A stretch of DNA of 64,000 nucleotides from an uncultured Acidimicrobiales bacterium (GCA_937925335.1 CALEWY010000106.1:1-64000), one strand, 5' to 3'. Positions 1 to 8,603 are shown, numbered from the stretch's first letter. The notes: generated by a model from the sequence alone, not told the origin. Translations and numbers: made by a program.

Positions 1-379
1 GGCGCTGATCAGAGCGGCCATCGCTGGCCAGCTTGAGACGTTGCAGGTGCTGATCGATGACGGCGCTGATCTTGATGCGCGAGAGGTCAGCCCTGGCCGC
101 ACGGCGATGCAGCTCGTGATCGATGGCGGAGGACCGATCGAGTCGGTCACCGTGCTCATCGACGCCGGCTCAGATCTTGATGCAGCCGACGAGCGCGGTG
201 AGACGGCATTGGCATCGGCGGCGTTCACGGGCGATCTCGCGGCCACTGAGCTGCTCATCGAACGGGGAGCGAACGTGAACAGCGAAAACAACGAGGGCAT
301 CACGCCGCTCGGCTGGGCCATCTCGAAGAGCAACGACGAGATCATCGCCGTGCTCGAAGCAGCCGGGGCGACCGAGTAG
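1..379 (+). CDS. Ankyrin-repeat protein, 5' truncated by the window edge
   Basis: ORF 41..379 reads ankyrin-like repeats (TALASAAFTGDLAATELLIERGANVNSENNEGITPLGWA); the frame is open to the window start. Confidence 0.8.
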   Translation, partial: ALIRAAIAGQLETLQVLIDDGADLDAREVSPGRTAMQLVIDGGGPIESVTVLIDAGSDLDAADERGETALASAAFTGDLAATELLIERGANVNSENNEGITPLGWAISKSNDEIIAVLEAAGATE

Positions 380-443
380 GACGAGCGATTGGGGGCGTTC
401 GGACGCGCCACCTTGCTGGTGTGGCCGGCGCAGACGCAGGATC

Positions 444-989
444 TCAGTCCAGCGAACGGATCGCCTCGACCACATCGTCGACCGAGGGGCGATCGTCTGG
501 ACCGGCCCCGGCATAGCGCCATACCAGCGTGCCGTCAGCGTCGAGGACGACATTGCCGCCCAGCTGGAGCGTGTCTTCATCAACCTTCTCCAGCTTGGCT
601 CCGCCACGCAGGATCGGGATGTACGCCTTGACCATCTTCAGACCCCACACCCGGCGAACCGACCCTCGGCCAAATCCCATCGCCGCATAGAGCTGGAGTT
701 CGGTGTCTGCGACGACGGTGAACGGTTCGGCAAAGCGACGTCGGTAGCCCTTGAGATTCCGGGCCTTCGTGAACGTGACGACAACGACGTCCACGGCATC
801 GCCGTTCGAGGCGACGAATTCGTCGATTCGGTCGCGCACGGCGCCGATGTGATCCCGGCAGGGGAGTCAGGCGAGGTGTCGCGTGAAGATCAACGCCAGG
901 GGTCGACCTCGATGGTGCGAGGCGCGCCATACTTCTCCGTCGTGGTCGACGAGTTGGATCTCAGGGAAGGGCTCGCCGAGCGGCAACAT
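444..989 (-). CDS. Peroxiredoxin-like (AhpC/TSA, PRXL2-type) protein, probable selenoprotein with Sec encoded by in-frame TGA at 867-869
   Basis: ORFs 444..839(-) and 867..1604(-) share a frame separated by one TGA. Joined from ATG 987-989: MLPLGEPFPEIQLVDHDGEVWRASHHRGRPLALIFTRHLA-U-LPC-RDHIGAVRDRIDEFVASNG...; the UGA replaces the first Cys of a CxxC redox motif. Confidence 0.8.
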
Positions 990-1013
990 CTCGCCGACTC
1001 TAGAGCAGCTCTG

Positions 1014-1856
1014 ATGAGCTGGTTCGACACAACCGGCCGCGACCTGCCGTGGCGGAACACTCGCGACCCGTGGGTGATCCTCGTGTCTGAGCTCATGCTT
1101 CAGCAAACGCAGGTTTCTCGCGTGGTCGATCGGCTCGCTCGCTTCATCGATCGATTCCCGACACCTTCGGCGTGCGCGGCGAAACCAAGTGCGGACGTGA
1201 TCGACGAATGGAAGGGGCTCGGCTACAACCGTCGAGCCGTCAACCTGCACCGTGCGGCCACGGCCATCGCCGACGAACACGCTGGTGTTGTGCCGGACGA
1301 TCTCGCACGGCTTCTCGCTCTTCCAGGTGTTGGCGCCTACACAGCCCGAGCGGTGATGGCCTTTGCGTTCGAACGAGATGTTGGAGTCGTCGACACCAAC
1401 ATTGCCCGCGTGCTGGCTCGAATCGAAGGAGAGCGACTCACGCCTGGAGTCGTGCAACGCATGGCCGACGAGTTGGTTCCTGCCGGTGCGGGATGGCGAT
1501 GGAACCAGTCGATCATGGAGCTCGGCGCTCTCGTGTGTCGTCCAGCCCCAACCTGTGCCACTTGCCCTGTGGCTGACTCGTGCACGTGGCATCTCGCCGC
1601 CCACTCAAACCCAGACCCATCGGTCGGTTCGGCAAAGGTTTCAAAAGGTCAGAGCCGTTTCGAAGGGTCCGATCGCCAGGGCAGAGGTCGACTCGTCGAT
1701 GCACTTCGGGCAGGTTCGGTGCCTGACGTAGAGATCGCCGTCGTCATGGGCTGGCCCGACGATCGAGTGCGGGCAGAACGAGTCGCCCTCACGCTGCTCA
1801 CCGACGGACTCGCTGAACTGAGCCCGGGCGGCGACACGTGGTGTCTTCCGTCATGA
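1014..1856 (+). CDS. mutY: A/G-specific adenine glycosylase
   Basis: SELMLQQTQV, LPGVGAYTARAVMAFAF, VVDTNIARVLARI and C-terminal Fe-S cysteines; ORF opens at 849 but homology starts near MSWFDTTGRDLPWRN (ATG 1014). Confidence 0.88.
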   Translation: MSWFDTTGRDLPWRNTRDPWVILVSELMLQQTQVSRVVDRLARFIDRFPTPSACAAKPSADVIDEWKGLGYNRRAVNLHRAATAIADEHAGVVPDDLARLLALPGVGAYTARAVMAFAFERDVGVVDTNIARVLARIEGERLTPGVVQRMADELVPAGAGWRWNQSIMELGALVCRPAPTCATCPVADSCTWHLAAHSNPDPSVGSAKVSKGQSRFEGSDRQGRGRLVDALRAGSVPDVEIAVVMGWPDDRVRAERVALTLLTDGLAELSPGGDTWCLPS

Positions 1857-3118
1857 TCTCGATCCTCGGGAAGACCCGCTCCGACCGGAAACCCCTCACG
1901 CCTCATGAACTCGCCGCTGCGGCGGTGCTGGCTGATCTCTCAGTGCTCACCGTGGTGATGGCTCGCCTGACACCGCTCGCTGCAATGGCGTCGGTTCTTG
2001 GGTCGGTGCCCTATGCCGTGCTCGCCCGCAATCATCGCGGGCGTGTAGTTCTCACAGCGTTCTGGGTCGGCTTGATCTTGACCTTCCTGCTTGCCGGTTT
2101 TGGTGCCGCCACCCAGGTCGTTGTGATGGCGCTCTTCGGGTTTGTCGCTGGTCGAGCCAGCAGGGACGGACGAAGCCGGCTGTGGAGTGTCGGTATGTCC
2201 GTGCTCATCGGTTGGACGGTGGTCGCCAGCCTCACTTTCGGCTTTCTTTTCCTCTTCGACGACTTCCGCAGGTTGTCGTTCGAGGCCGCACTCGTGCAGA
2301 TCGATGGAGCGAGCGTTGCGCTTGAACGCATCGGACTCGGCTCTCTCGGCGACGGAGCTGTTCGCGCTGCGCAATGGATGGTCGAGTATTGGATGATTGG
2401 CGTGCCGCTCTTCCAACTCGGTGTGTCTGTCTTTCTCGCTCTGTTCCTTCGGCGGGTCGCTGGACCGGTGCTTCATCTCGTCGCCCGATCGACGCCGCGC
2501 GATCGTCCCAAGATCGAGTTCGATGCTGAGCTCGCTGAAACCTTGACAGCCCCTGGCCTCACGGTCGTCGTCGGCGAGAACGGTTCGGGTAAGACGACAC
2601 TGCTCAACACGCTCGCTCATCAATCCATCGACCTGGAAGACGGCGAATCCGACCTCGGCTTACCCGGCGGCGTCGCCATCATCGGGCAGCGTCCGGAGAG
2701 CCAGATCGTCGGTGCGCGAGTCCGCGATGATCTGTCTTGGGGGCTGGTCGACCAGCCCTCACCAGAAGCGCTCGCCGTGGTGCTCGACCGAGTTGGCCTC
2801 GCCGGATTCGAAGATGTCGAAACCACCACACTGTCGGGTGGGCAGATGCAACGGTTGGCCATTGCCGCGGCCATCCTGCGCAAGCCGCGGCTTCTGCTTT
2901 CCGATGAGTCGACAGCGATGCTCGACCCCGATACCCGAACGATGGTGCGCAACCTCTTGATCGAAACGGCGAAGGATGGGGCCGTGGTGCACACCAGTCA
3001 TCTCCCAGCAGACCGAAACATTGGGAGCCGGCTGCTCGACCTCGATGCCGACCTCGGCTCGAATCACGATGGAGAGCTCCTCGGCCCGTTCATCAGCGAA
3101 GGAAACGAAAGCGGATGA
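1853..3118 (+). CDS. ECF-type transporter: membrane S-like domain fused to ABC ATPase
   Basis: N-terminal multi-TM segment, then Walker A GENGSGKTT, signature LSGGQMQRLAIA, Walker B LLLSDEST; ATG at 1853 overlaps the mutY stop. Confidence 0.75.
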   Translation: MISILGKTRSDRKPLTPHELAAAAVLADLSVLTVVMARLTPLAAMASVLGSVPYAVLARNHRGRVVLTAFWVGLILTFLLAGFGAATQVVVMALFGFVAGRASRDGRSRLWSVGMSVLIGWTVVASLTFGFLFLFDDFRRLSFEAALVQIDGASVALERIGLGSLGDGAVRAAQWMVEYWMIGVPLFQLGVSVFLALFLRRVAGPVLHLVARSTPRDRPKIEFDAELAETLTAPGLTVVVGENGSGKTTLLNTLAHQSIDLEDGESDLGLPGGVAIIGQRPESQIVGARVRDDLSWGLVDQPSPEALAVVLDRVGLAGFEDVETTTLSGGQMQRLAIAAAILRKPRLLLSDESTAMLDPDTRTMVRNLLIETAKDGAVVHTSHLPADRNIGSRLLDLDADLGSNHDGELLGPFISEGNESG

Positions 3119-3822
3119 TCGAACTTCGCAACGTTGGTTACGTCCACGATGACGGAACACCGTGGGCCAGCCGCGCGCTCGAGGGCGTCGACTTGGATGT
3201 GGGCGCCGGCGAGCGAGTCCTCGTGACCGGACCGAACGGGTCGGGCAAGTCGACGCTGGCATGGGTGCTGGCCGGTCATGTCGCACCCACGGAGGGCCGG
3301 GCGCTGGTCGATGGCAAGCCAGCGACCGACGCGTTGACCAAGACGGGCTTCTTGTTGCAGCACACCCGACTGCAGATCTTGGCGCCGACGGTTCTCGCTG
3401 AAGGCGAGCGATACGGGATCGATAAGGACTGGTTCCGTCAATCGCTGTTCAGCCTGGGGTTCGATGACTCGATCCTTCCAAGAAAGATCGACGAGATGTC
3501 ACTCGGTCAACAGCGACGGGTCGCTCTCGCTGGGCTGCTGGCTCGATCGTGTTCGCTGCTCGTGCTCGACGAACCGCTCGCTGGTCTCGACCGCAAGAGT
3601 GTCGGTCAGCTGATCGATGCCGTCGAGGCGTTGCCGAAATCGACGACCGTCGTCACGATCACCCATGACATCGAAGCATCCGCCCGCCTCGGATCTCGAA
3701 CCGTGTCGCTTGACGAAGGCCGGCTCGTCAACGATGTGAGCACCGTTGCGAGCACAGACGAACACACTGATGCGGACACAAGCACTGATGTGAACGGGAA
3801 CGTCGGCGGCCAACCATCGTGA
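3115..3822 (+). CDS. ECF/ABC transporter ATPase
   Basis: GPNGSGKST, MSLGQQRRVALAG, LLVLDEPLAGLD; ATGA overlap with upstream gene. Confidence 0.85.
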   Translation: MIELRNVGYVHDDGTPWASRALEGVDLDVGAGERVLVTGPNGSGKSTLAWVLAGHVAPTEGRALVDGKPATDALTKTGFLLQHTRLQILAPTVLAEGERYGIDKDWFRQSLFSLGFDDSILPRKIDEMSLGQQRRVALAGLLARSCSLLVLDEPLAGLDRKSVGQLIDAVEALPKSTTVVTITHDIEASARLGSRTVSLDEGRLVNDVSTVASTDEHTDADTSTDVNGNVGGQPS

Positions 3823-4583
3823 TGTCTCGACTGCATCTCCTGCGGTTCGTCGATCGGCCCTCGGTGCTCCATCGCGCCGGTGCTCGGAGCAAGGTCCTCG
3901 TCCTGATCGGCTTGGTGTTCGCCCTGTCGTTCAACCCCGGATGGCCATCGGTTGGCATCGTGTGGGCCACCGTCGTGGTGGGCATCGTGATCGGTCGGCT
4001 CGGATTCGGTGTTGTGCCCCGTCCGCCAAACGCTTTGTTGTTGGCGATTGGGTTCTCGCTCGTGTTCGGCTTGTTGTCTGGCGGCGAACCGTTCGTGCAG
4101 TTTGGTTCCAGTGAGATCGGCCTCGGCGGGATCCTCCTTCAGCTCCGGCTCTTCGGTCTGACACTCGGGCTGCTCGGCCTCACGCTCCTCATGGGTTGGA
4201 CGACAAGAGCAGCCGACCTTCCCGTTGCCGCGTCGTGGATCATGAAGCCACTTCGAGCGGTCGGCATCCCAACGGGTGAAGTTGTGGCGGCACTCACACT
4301 CGCGGTGCGGGCACTGCCCCTCGTCGCCGATGAGTTTGCGACCGTCGCCAGGATGGCCCGGAGCGAACCGCCTGGTCGCAGCCCGATCGACAAGGGCATG
4401 GCCGTCGTGTCGACCGCCACCGTTGCGACCGTTCGGCGAGCGACCGAGTTTGGCCAGTCGATCGAAGCCCGTGGCCCGATCGTGGTCAACGAGCAATCGC
4501 CGCGCTGGAACGTGTCCGATGCGGTCGTGCTCGTTGCAGGGATGGCGCTGGTCGCCGCCGTCGCCCTTGCGCCCGGCCCATGA
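3819..4583 (+). CDS. ECF transporter T component, EcfT/CbiQ-like
   Basis: HRAGARSKVLVLIGLVFALSF; conserved EcfT-like ARMARSEPPGRSP and TEFGQSIEARG regions; multi-TM; overlaps the preceding gene. Confidence 0.8.
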   Translation: MMSRLHLLRFVDRPSVLHRAGARSKVLVLIGLVFALSFNPGWPSVGIVWATVVVGIVIGRLGFGVVPRPPNALLLAIGFSLVFGLLSGGEPFVQFGSSEIGLGGILLQLRLFGLTLGLLGLTLLMGWTTRAADLPVAASWIMKPLRAVGIPTGEVVAALTLAVRALPLVADEFATVARMARSEPPGRSPIDKGMAVVSTATVATVRRATEFGQSIEARGPIVVNEQSPRWNVSDAVVLVAGMALVAAVALAPGP

Positions 4584-5521
4584 ACGGCGAGGCCTTCTCG
4601 TCGATGTCGGAGCCGTTGATGTCAGAGCCGTTGATCTCAGAGCCAGAGGTGGCTGACCTCGCCGGCTGGGTCGCTGATGAGATCGGCCAGAAGCCAGCAA
4701 GTCATCGGGTGATCGAAGGCGGGCTGACGGCAGTTGTGCACCGATTCGGCTTCGCCGAGCACGACGACGTGATCGTGAAAGTTGTCAGCCAAGTCGGCGA
4801 GGAGAACGAACTCCTCGCGTCACGAGAGTGCACGGGTCTGCTGGCGGCGGCGGCGATCGATTCATTGCCAACACCTGCGTTGATCGCTCGTCGCAACAAG
4901 ACAGAACTCATGATGTCGGCGATGTCCGGTGATCGAGTCCTCGCTGCGATCGACCTGATCGATCGACTCCAACCCCTTGCGGAGACGGTTGCCTCGATCC
5001 ATCAACACAGCGTTGACCCCGAAGTTGCGAACCTCGAGACATGGCAGCCATGGGGGCCGACGGCATCGCTGATACCCGATGGTCAGCCGTCCGATGGCCC
5101 ATGGGGCGAACTCTCAACTCGGTGGGACTCGTTGCATCAGCCCGACGGTCCAACCCGGCTGCTCCATCGAGATCTCCAACCGCTCAACCTGCTCTGGGAC
5201 GGGCGAACGATCACCGGCGTCATCGATTGGGCCAACTGCTGTGTTGGCCACCCTCATGCCGACCTTTCCCATCTGCGATGGAACCTTGCGGTACTCGCTG
5301 GCCAAGACGCCGCCGACGAACTCCTCGAGCGCTACCTCGACATGACCGACTTTGGGCCGTATGACCACTACTGGGATCTGGCCACGATCAAAGGGCTCGG
5401 CAACTTCGCCGGGGAGGGGGCAGGGTGGCACGCTGCGGGCCGAACCGACCTCACCCGCCGAGACGTCGTGGACGCGACAAAGCGCTTCTGTTCAGAAGCG
5501 CTTCGTCAAGAATCTCCGTAG
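4580..5521 (+). CDS. Aminoglycoside phosphotransferase-fold kinase
   Basis: LLHRDLQPLNLLWDGRTITGVIDWANCCVGHPHADLSHL (HxDxxxxN and DW motifs); ATGA-coupled to the ECF operon. Confidence 0.8.
   Translation: MNGEAFSSMSEPLMSEPLISEPEVADLAGWVADEIGQKPASHRVIEGGLTAVVHRFGFAEHDDVIVKVVSQVGEENELLASRECTGLLAAAAIDSLPTPALIARRNKTELMMSAMSGDRVLAAIDLIDRLQPLAETVASIHQHSVDPEVANLETWQPWGPTASLIPDGQPSDGPWGELSTRWDSLHQPDGPTRLLHRDLQPLNLLWDGRTITGVIDWANCCVGHPHADLSHLRWNLAVLAGQDAADELLERYLDMTDFGPYDHYWDLATIKGLGNFAGEGAGWHAAGRTDLTRRDVVDATKRFCSEALRQESP
5480..5503. repeat. Perfect inverted repeat AAGCGCTTCTG-TT-CAGAAGCGCTT within the 3' end of the kinase gene
   Basis: 11-bp arms read directly; no T-tract. Confidence 0.6.
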
Positions 5522-5565
5522 CCCTCGCTCCGCAGCCGAATGGCTGAGGCGGAACGAGCTGTTGC

Positions 5566-6081
5566 CTAGGAAGCGGTCAGCTTCTCGACGAGTGCGTCGA
5601 ACGCCTTGTCGGCAAGGGTGATCATCTCGTCGTCGGTGCGATCCTGAATCGGATGCTCGACGAAGAGGCGATCGGGCTGGAAGCCGAGTGCTTCGCCCTG
5701 CCGCTGTGCAGCGTCGATAAACACGCTGCTTGCGACGAACACGCCGGGAACTCCGCGACGCTCAAGATCGGTGATGTCGTGCACACTGCACGACGTGCAG
5801 CTGCCTCAATCGGCGAGCGCTTCGATCACCGCATCGCAGCTGGTGGCGATCTCGTGGCGCAAGTCGACGGGAGCCGGCTTGGCAAACGTCGGCTTCTTGA
5901 ACCGGGCCACGGTTGCACCGTGATCGGTCAATCGCTCCTCAAGCCTGGAGAGGAACACGTCGCCTCGAGGCTTTGAGATATCGAGCAGGCCGACGGTCAA
6001 ACCATCGAGCGAGGAGGGTCGAGCCACCTGTTCGATCGACGCTGCGGTTTTGCGAGCTGTGGGGTCGAGCACGGTCGTCAT
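5566..6081 (-). CDS. UGSC-family probable selenoprotein, Sec encoded by in-frame TGA at 5806-5808
   Basis: ORFs 5566..5784(-) and 5806..6081(-) are in one frame; joined sequence ...SCDAVIEALAD-U-GSCTSCSVHDITDLERRGVPGVFVASSVFIDAAQRQGEALGF..., the UGSC motif. Confidence 0.88.
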
Positions 6082-6136
6082 GACGACATCTTCCTCCTGC
6101 TTTGGTGATCTGTCACGTTCATCGTGGGAAAGAGGC

Positions 6137-7585
6137 TCATCGAGTGATGGCTTTCGTCACGGGATCGGAGCCCATTTCGCCGCCGACCCAACCGGTGATG
6201 ACCGATGAGAAGAGCCCGGCATCGCCACCGGCGTAGGCGATGAGCAGCCCGCCTGGCCGGAACTTCGGAAGCTGCGTTCCTGCCAATGACTCGGGGACGC
6301 CCTCTTCGATTCCGCCAGCACCGCGGATGAGGCCATCGGAGTCGAGAAGGAGAAGTTTTTCGAGTTCGGAACGAAGGCGAGCCTTGTCCCAGCCGGCCTC
6401 GGCAAAGATGCGTCCGTGTTCGGGCGAGACGACGAGCATGGCATCGATCCCGATGACGAGCTTCGTGTGGTTGCTCGCCTTGAGGACCTCGGCGAATGAG
6501 CGCGTGAGCGACTCGGGCGTGCGAGAGATCTGATCGACGATGGGTGACGGGCCCTGGCCGGCGAACAGCGTGACTGCGTCGGTCCCGGGCTCGAGACCTC
6601 GTTCGGTTGCGAGCGATTCGAACGGTGAATCGTGCTCGCGCTCGGGGAAGCAGAACGAAAGCTTGCCGGGGGAGCCCTGCATCGACATGTCGACTTCGCC
6701 GGGTCGGCCGCCGCCGAGGTTTCGGACGACAAGCTGAAGTGCTCGGCCGATCGTCATGTTGGCGCGATTGCCCTGACCGAACACGTTGTGCTCGGCGTTC
6801 ATGCCGATCCGTTGTGCGATCGGCCCGTTGACCACGATGACGGGCCCAGACCAGAACGTGGTGGCGAGCAGACCATGCATGTTGAACTCGTTGCTGCACG
6901 CCGCTTCCACCGCTGCGAGAACGACGGGGAAGTACTCGGGCTTGCAGCCGGCCATCACGGCGTTGACGGCGATCTGCTCGACCGTGACGTCGACGAGGTC
7001 TGGGGGAATCGGGCAGACGATTTCGTCGGCTGCACGCGTGGTGCCTTCGAGCATGCGGAGCACACGTGCCTCGGTCGGTGGAACCACGGGCAAGCCGTCG
7101 GTCCAACCGCGGTCAAAGGCGGCTTCGAATTCGTCTTCGAGTGATGCGAGTTCGATGCGTCGGCTTTGCAGCGTAGAGCCGGTGAACCGAACGGTGAGTT
7201 CATCGACGAGGTTGGGGTCGACTGACAGCGAGCCGCAGCCGGGCCGCATCTCAGGCAGTTCAGATCCAAGCGAATCCATACCCGTGAACGCCTGCCACTG
7301 CTCGCGAGACCAGCCGACGATGCGCTCGGTCTCGGCACCGTCGATGACGCGAATGAGCGTTGGGACCGTCTCGATGTCGTGATGCCAGGAGACGGCGAGA
7401 TCGGTGTCGTCGGTGACCGAGGCCATCGATTCGGGGAAGGTTGGATCGTCCTGGGAGTAGACGGCGAGGCCGACGCTGGCGCTGATGTCGGCCAGGATTG
7501 GATCGACCATCACGCAGGTCGCACAGTCTCGTTTGACGATGGCGACGAGCCCATCAGGAAGCTGCGGGGCAGTGGTTGCTGACAT
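6137..7585 (-). CDS. Thioredoxin-like N-terminus (CATC) plus conserved domain of unknown function; operon partner of the UGSC gene
   Basis: N-terminal LVAIVKRDCATCVMVDPILADI; C-terminal GWTDGLPVVPPTEARVLRMLEGT...NVFGQGNRANMTIGRALQLVVRNLGG. Confidence 0.75.
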   Translation of the reverse strand: MSATTAPQLPDGLVAIVKRDCATCVMVDPILADISASVGLAVYSQDDPTFPESMASVTDDTDLAVSWHHDIETVPTLIRVIDGAETERIVGWSREQWQAFTGMDSLGSELPEMRPGCGSLSVDPNLVDELTVRFTGSTLQSRRIELASLEDEFEAAFDRGWTDGLPVVPPTEARVLRMLEGTTRAADEIVCPIPPDLVDVTVEQIAVNAVMAGCKPEYFPVVLAAVEAACSNEFNMHGLLATTFWSGPVIVVNGPIAQRIGMNAEHNVFGQGNRANMTIGRALQLVVRNLGGGRPGEVDMSMQGSPGKLSFCFPEREHDSPFESLATERGLEPGTDAVTLFAGQGPSPIVDQISRTPESLTRSFAEVLKASNHTKLVIGIDAMLVVSPEHGRIFAEAGWDKARLRSELEKLLLLDSDGLIRGAGGIEEGVPESLAGTQLPKFRPGGLLIAYAGGDAGLFSSVITGWVGGEMGSDPVTKAITR

Positions 7586-7715
7586 GTCCGGACACTAGTC
7601 ACGCCGAGTGATGTTCTTCACATGGTCTATCGCTCGTCGTGACCATTGACTAGCTTCGTTTTCCGTTGCTGCTCGGTGAATCGTCCATCGGCTGAGTGGC
7701 CGGGGGTCAACTTTC

Positions 7716-8603
7716 ATGCTGGAAATCGAGTTCTTTGGTGTTCGGGGATCGACGCCATGCTCATGCCCAACGACGGTCGGTGTCGGCGGTAACACGTCGT
7801 GCGTCAGCGTCAGGGTCGACGATGAGGCACCCATCGTTTGCGACATGGGAACGGGGTTTCGTTACCTCGGTTCAAAGCTCGACGCCCAACGGGTCATGAT
7901 GAACGGATCGGGAGTGCCCTTTGAGGGGACGGCACTTCTCACCCACCTTCATTGGGATCACGTGCAAGGGCTTCCGTTCTTCACTCCGCTTCTTCAACCG
8001 GGCGCACATCTCAGCGTCATCGGTCCTCGCCAAGACGATGGCAAGAACCTCGCAGACGAAGTTGCCGCATTCGTGCAACCGCCACTGTTTCCCGTCGGCC
8101 TGGATGATCTCCCCGGATCGATTGAGTTTCGCGAGATCAGCGACGAGACCTTCACGATCGGTTCGGCGACGGTCACCGCTCAAAGCGTGTCGCACTGCGG
8201 CCCAACCAACGGCTACCGAATCGAAGCCGGCGGGTCGTCTGTTGTTTACATCCCTGATCATCAAGAGCCGGTCGCCGACACATCTGATCGCAGCGAGATC
8301 GTGCCCGAGTCGGTCCGAGAATTCTGCAAGGACGCAGACGTCCTCATTCACGACGCGCAATACGACGAAGCCGAATTCGCGCTTCGCTCAACGTGGGGTC
8401 ATTCAACGGTTCGGTATGCAGCCGAGGTCGCTCGCCAGTCCGGCGTCGCCAAACTCGTTCTGTTCCATCACGATCCAACACACGGTGACGAGTGGGTCGC
8501 CAACGCTGTCGTCGAAGCCCAGGCCATCGCCGGTCCCGACGTTGAAGTCATCGCGGCAACCGAAGGTCTCGTCGTTGGCGTTGACGCCAGCGTGACCGTC
8601 TGA
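7716..8603 (+). CDS. MBL-fold metallo-hydrolase
   Basis: LLTHLHWDHVQGLPFF, VVYIPDHQEP, VLIHDAQYD, LVLFHHDPTH. Confidence 0.85.
   Translation: MLEIEFFGVRGSTPCSCPTTVGVGGNTSCVSVRVDDEAPIVCDMGTGFRYLGSKLDAQRVMMNGSGVPFEGTALLTHLHWDHVQGLPFFTPLLQPGAHLSVIGPRQDDGKNLADEVAAFVQPPLFPVGLDDLPGSIEFREISDETFTIGSATVTAQSVSHCGPTNGYRIEAGGSSVVYIPDHQEPVADTSDRSEIVPESVREFCKDADVLIHDAQYDEAEFALRSTWGHSTVRYAAEVARQSGVAKLVLFHHDPTHGDEWVANAVVEAQAIAGPDVEVIAATEGLVVGVDASVTV

Noticed and set aside
867-1604. 245-aa minus ORF opposite mutY
   Set aside because: Only its last ~40 residues (from ATG 987-989) are real, as the N-terminus of the UGA-containing peroxiredoxin-like gene; the rest is antisense to mutY.
3606-4700. 364-aa minus ORF
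   Set aside because: Low-complexity antisense of ECF genes; typical high-GC spurious ORF.
444-6081. Interpreting both interrupted redox genes as pseudogenes or sequencing errors
   Set aside because: Both interruptions are UGA, each exactly at an expected redox Cys with intact frame on both sides and the second matches a known Sec motif; still needs confirmation of Sec machinery outside this window.
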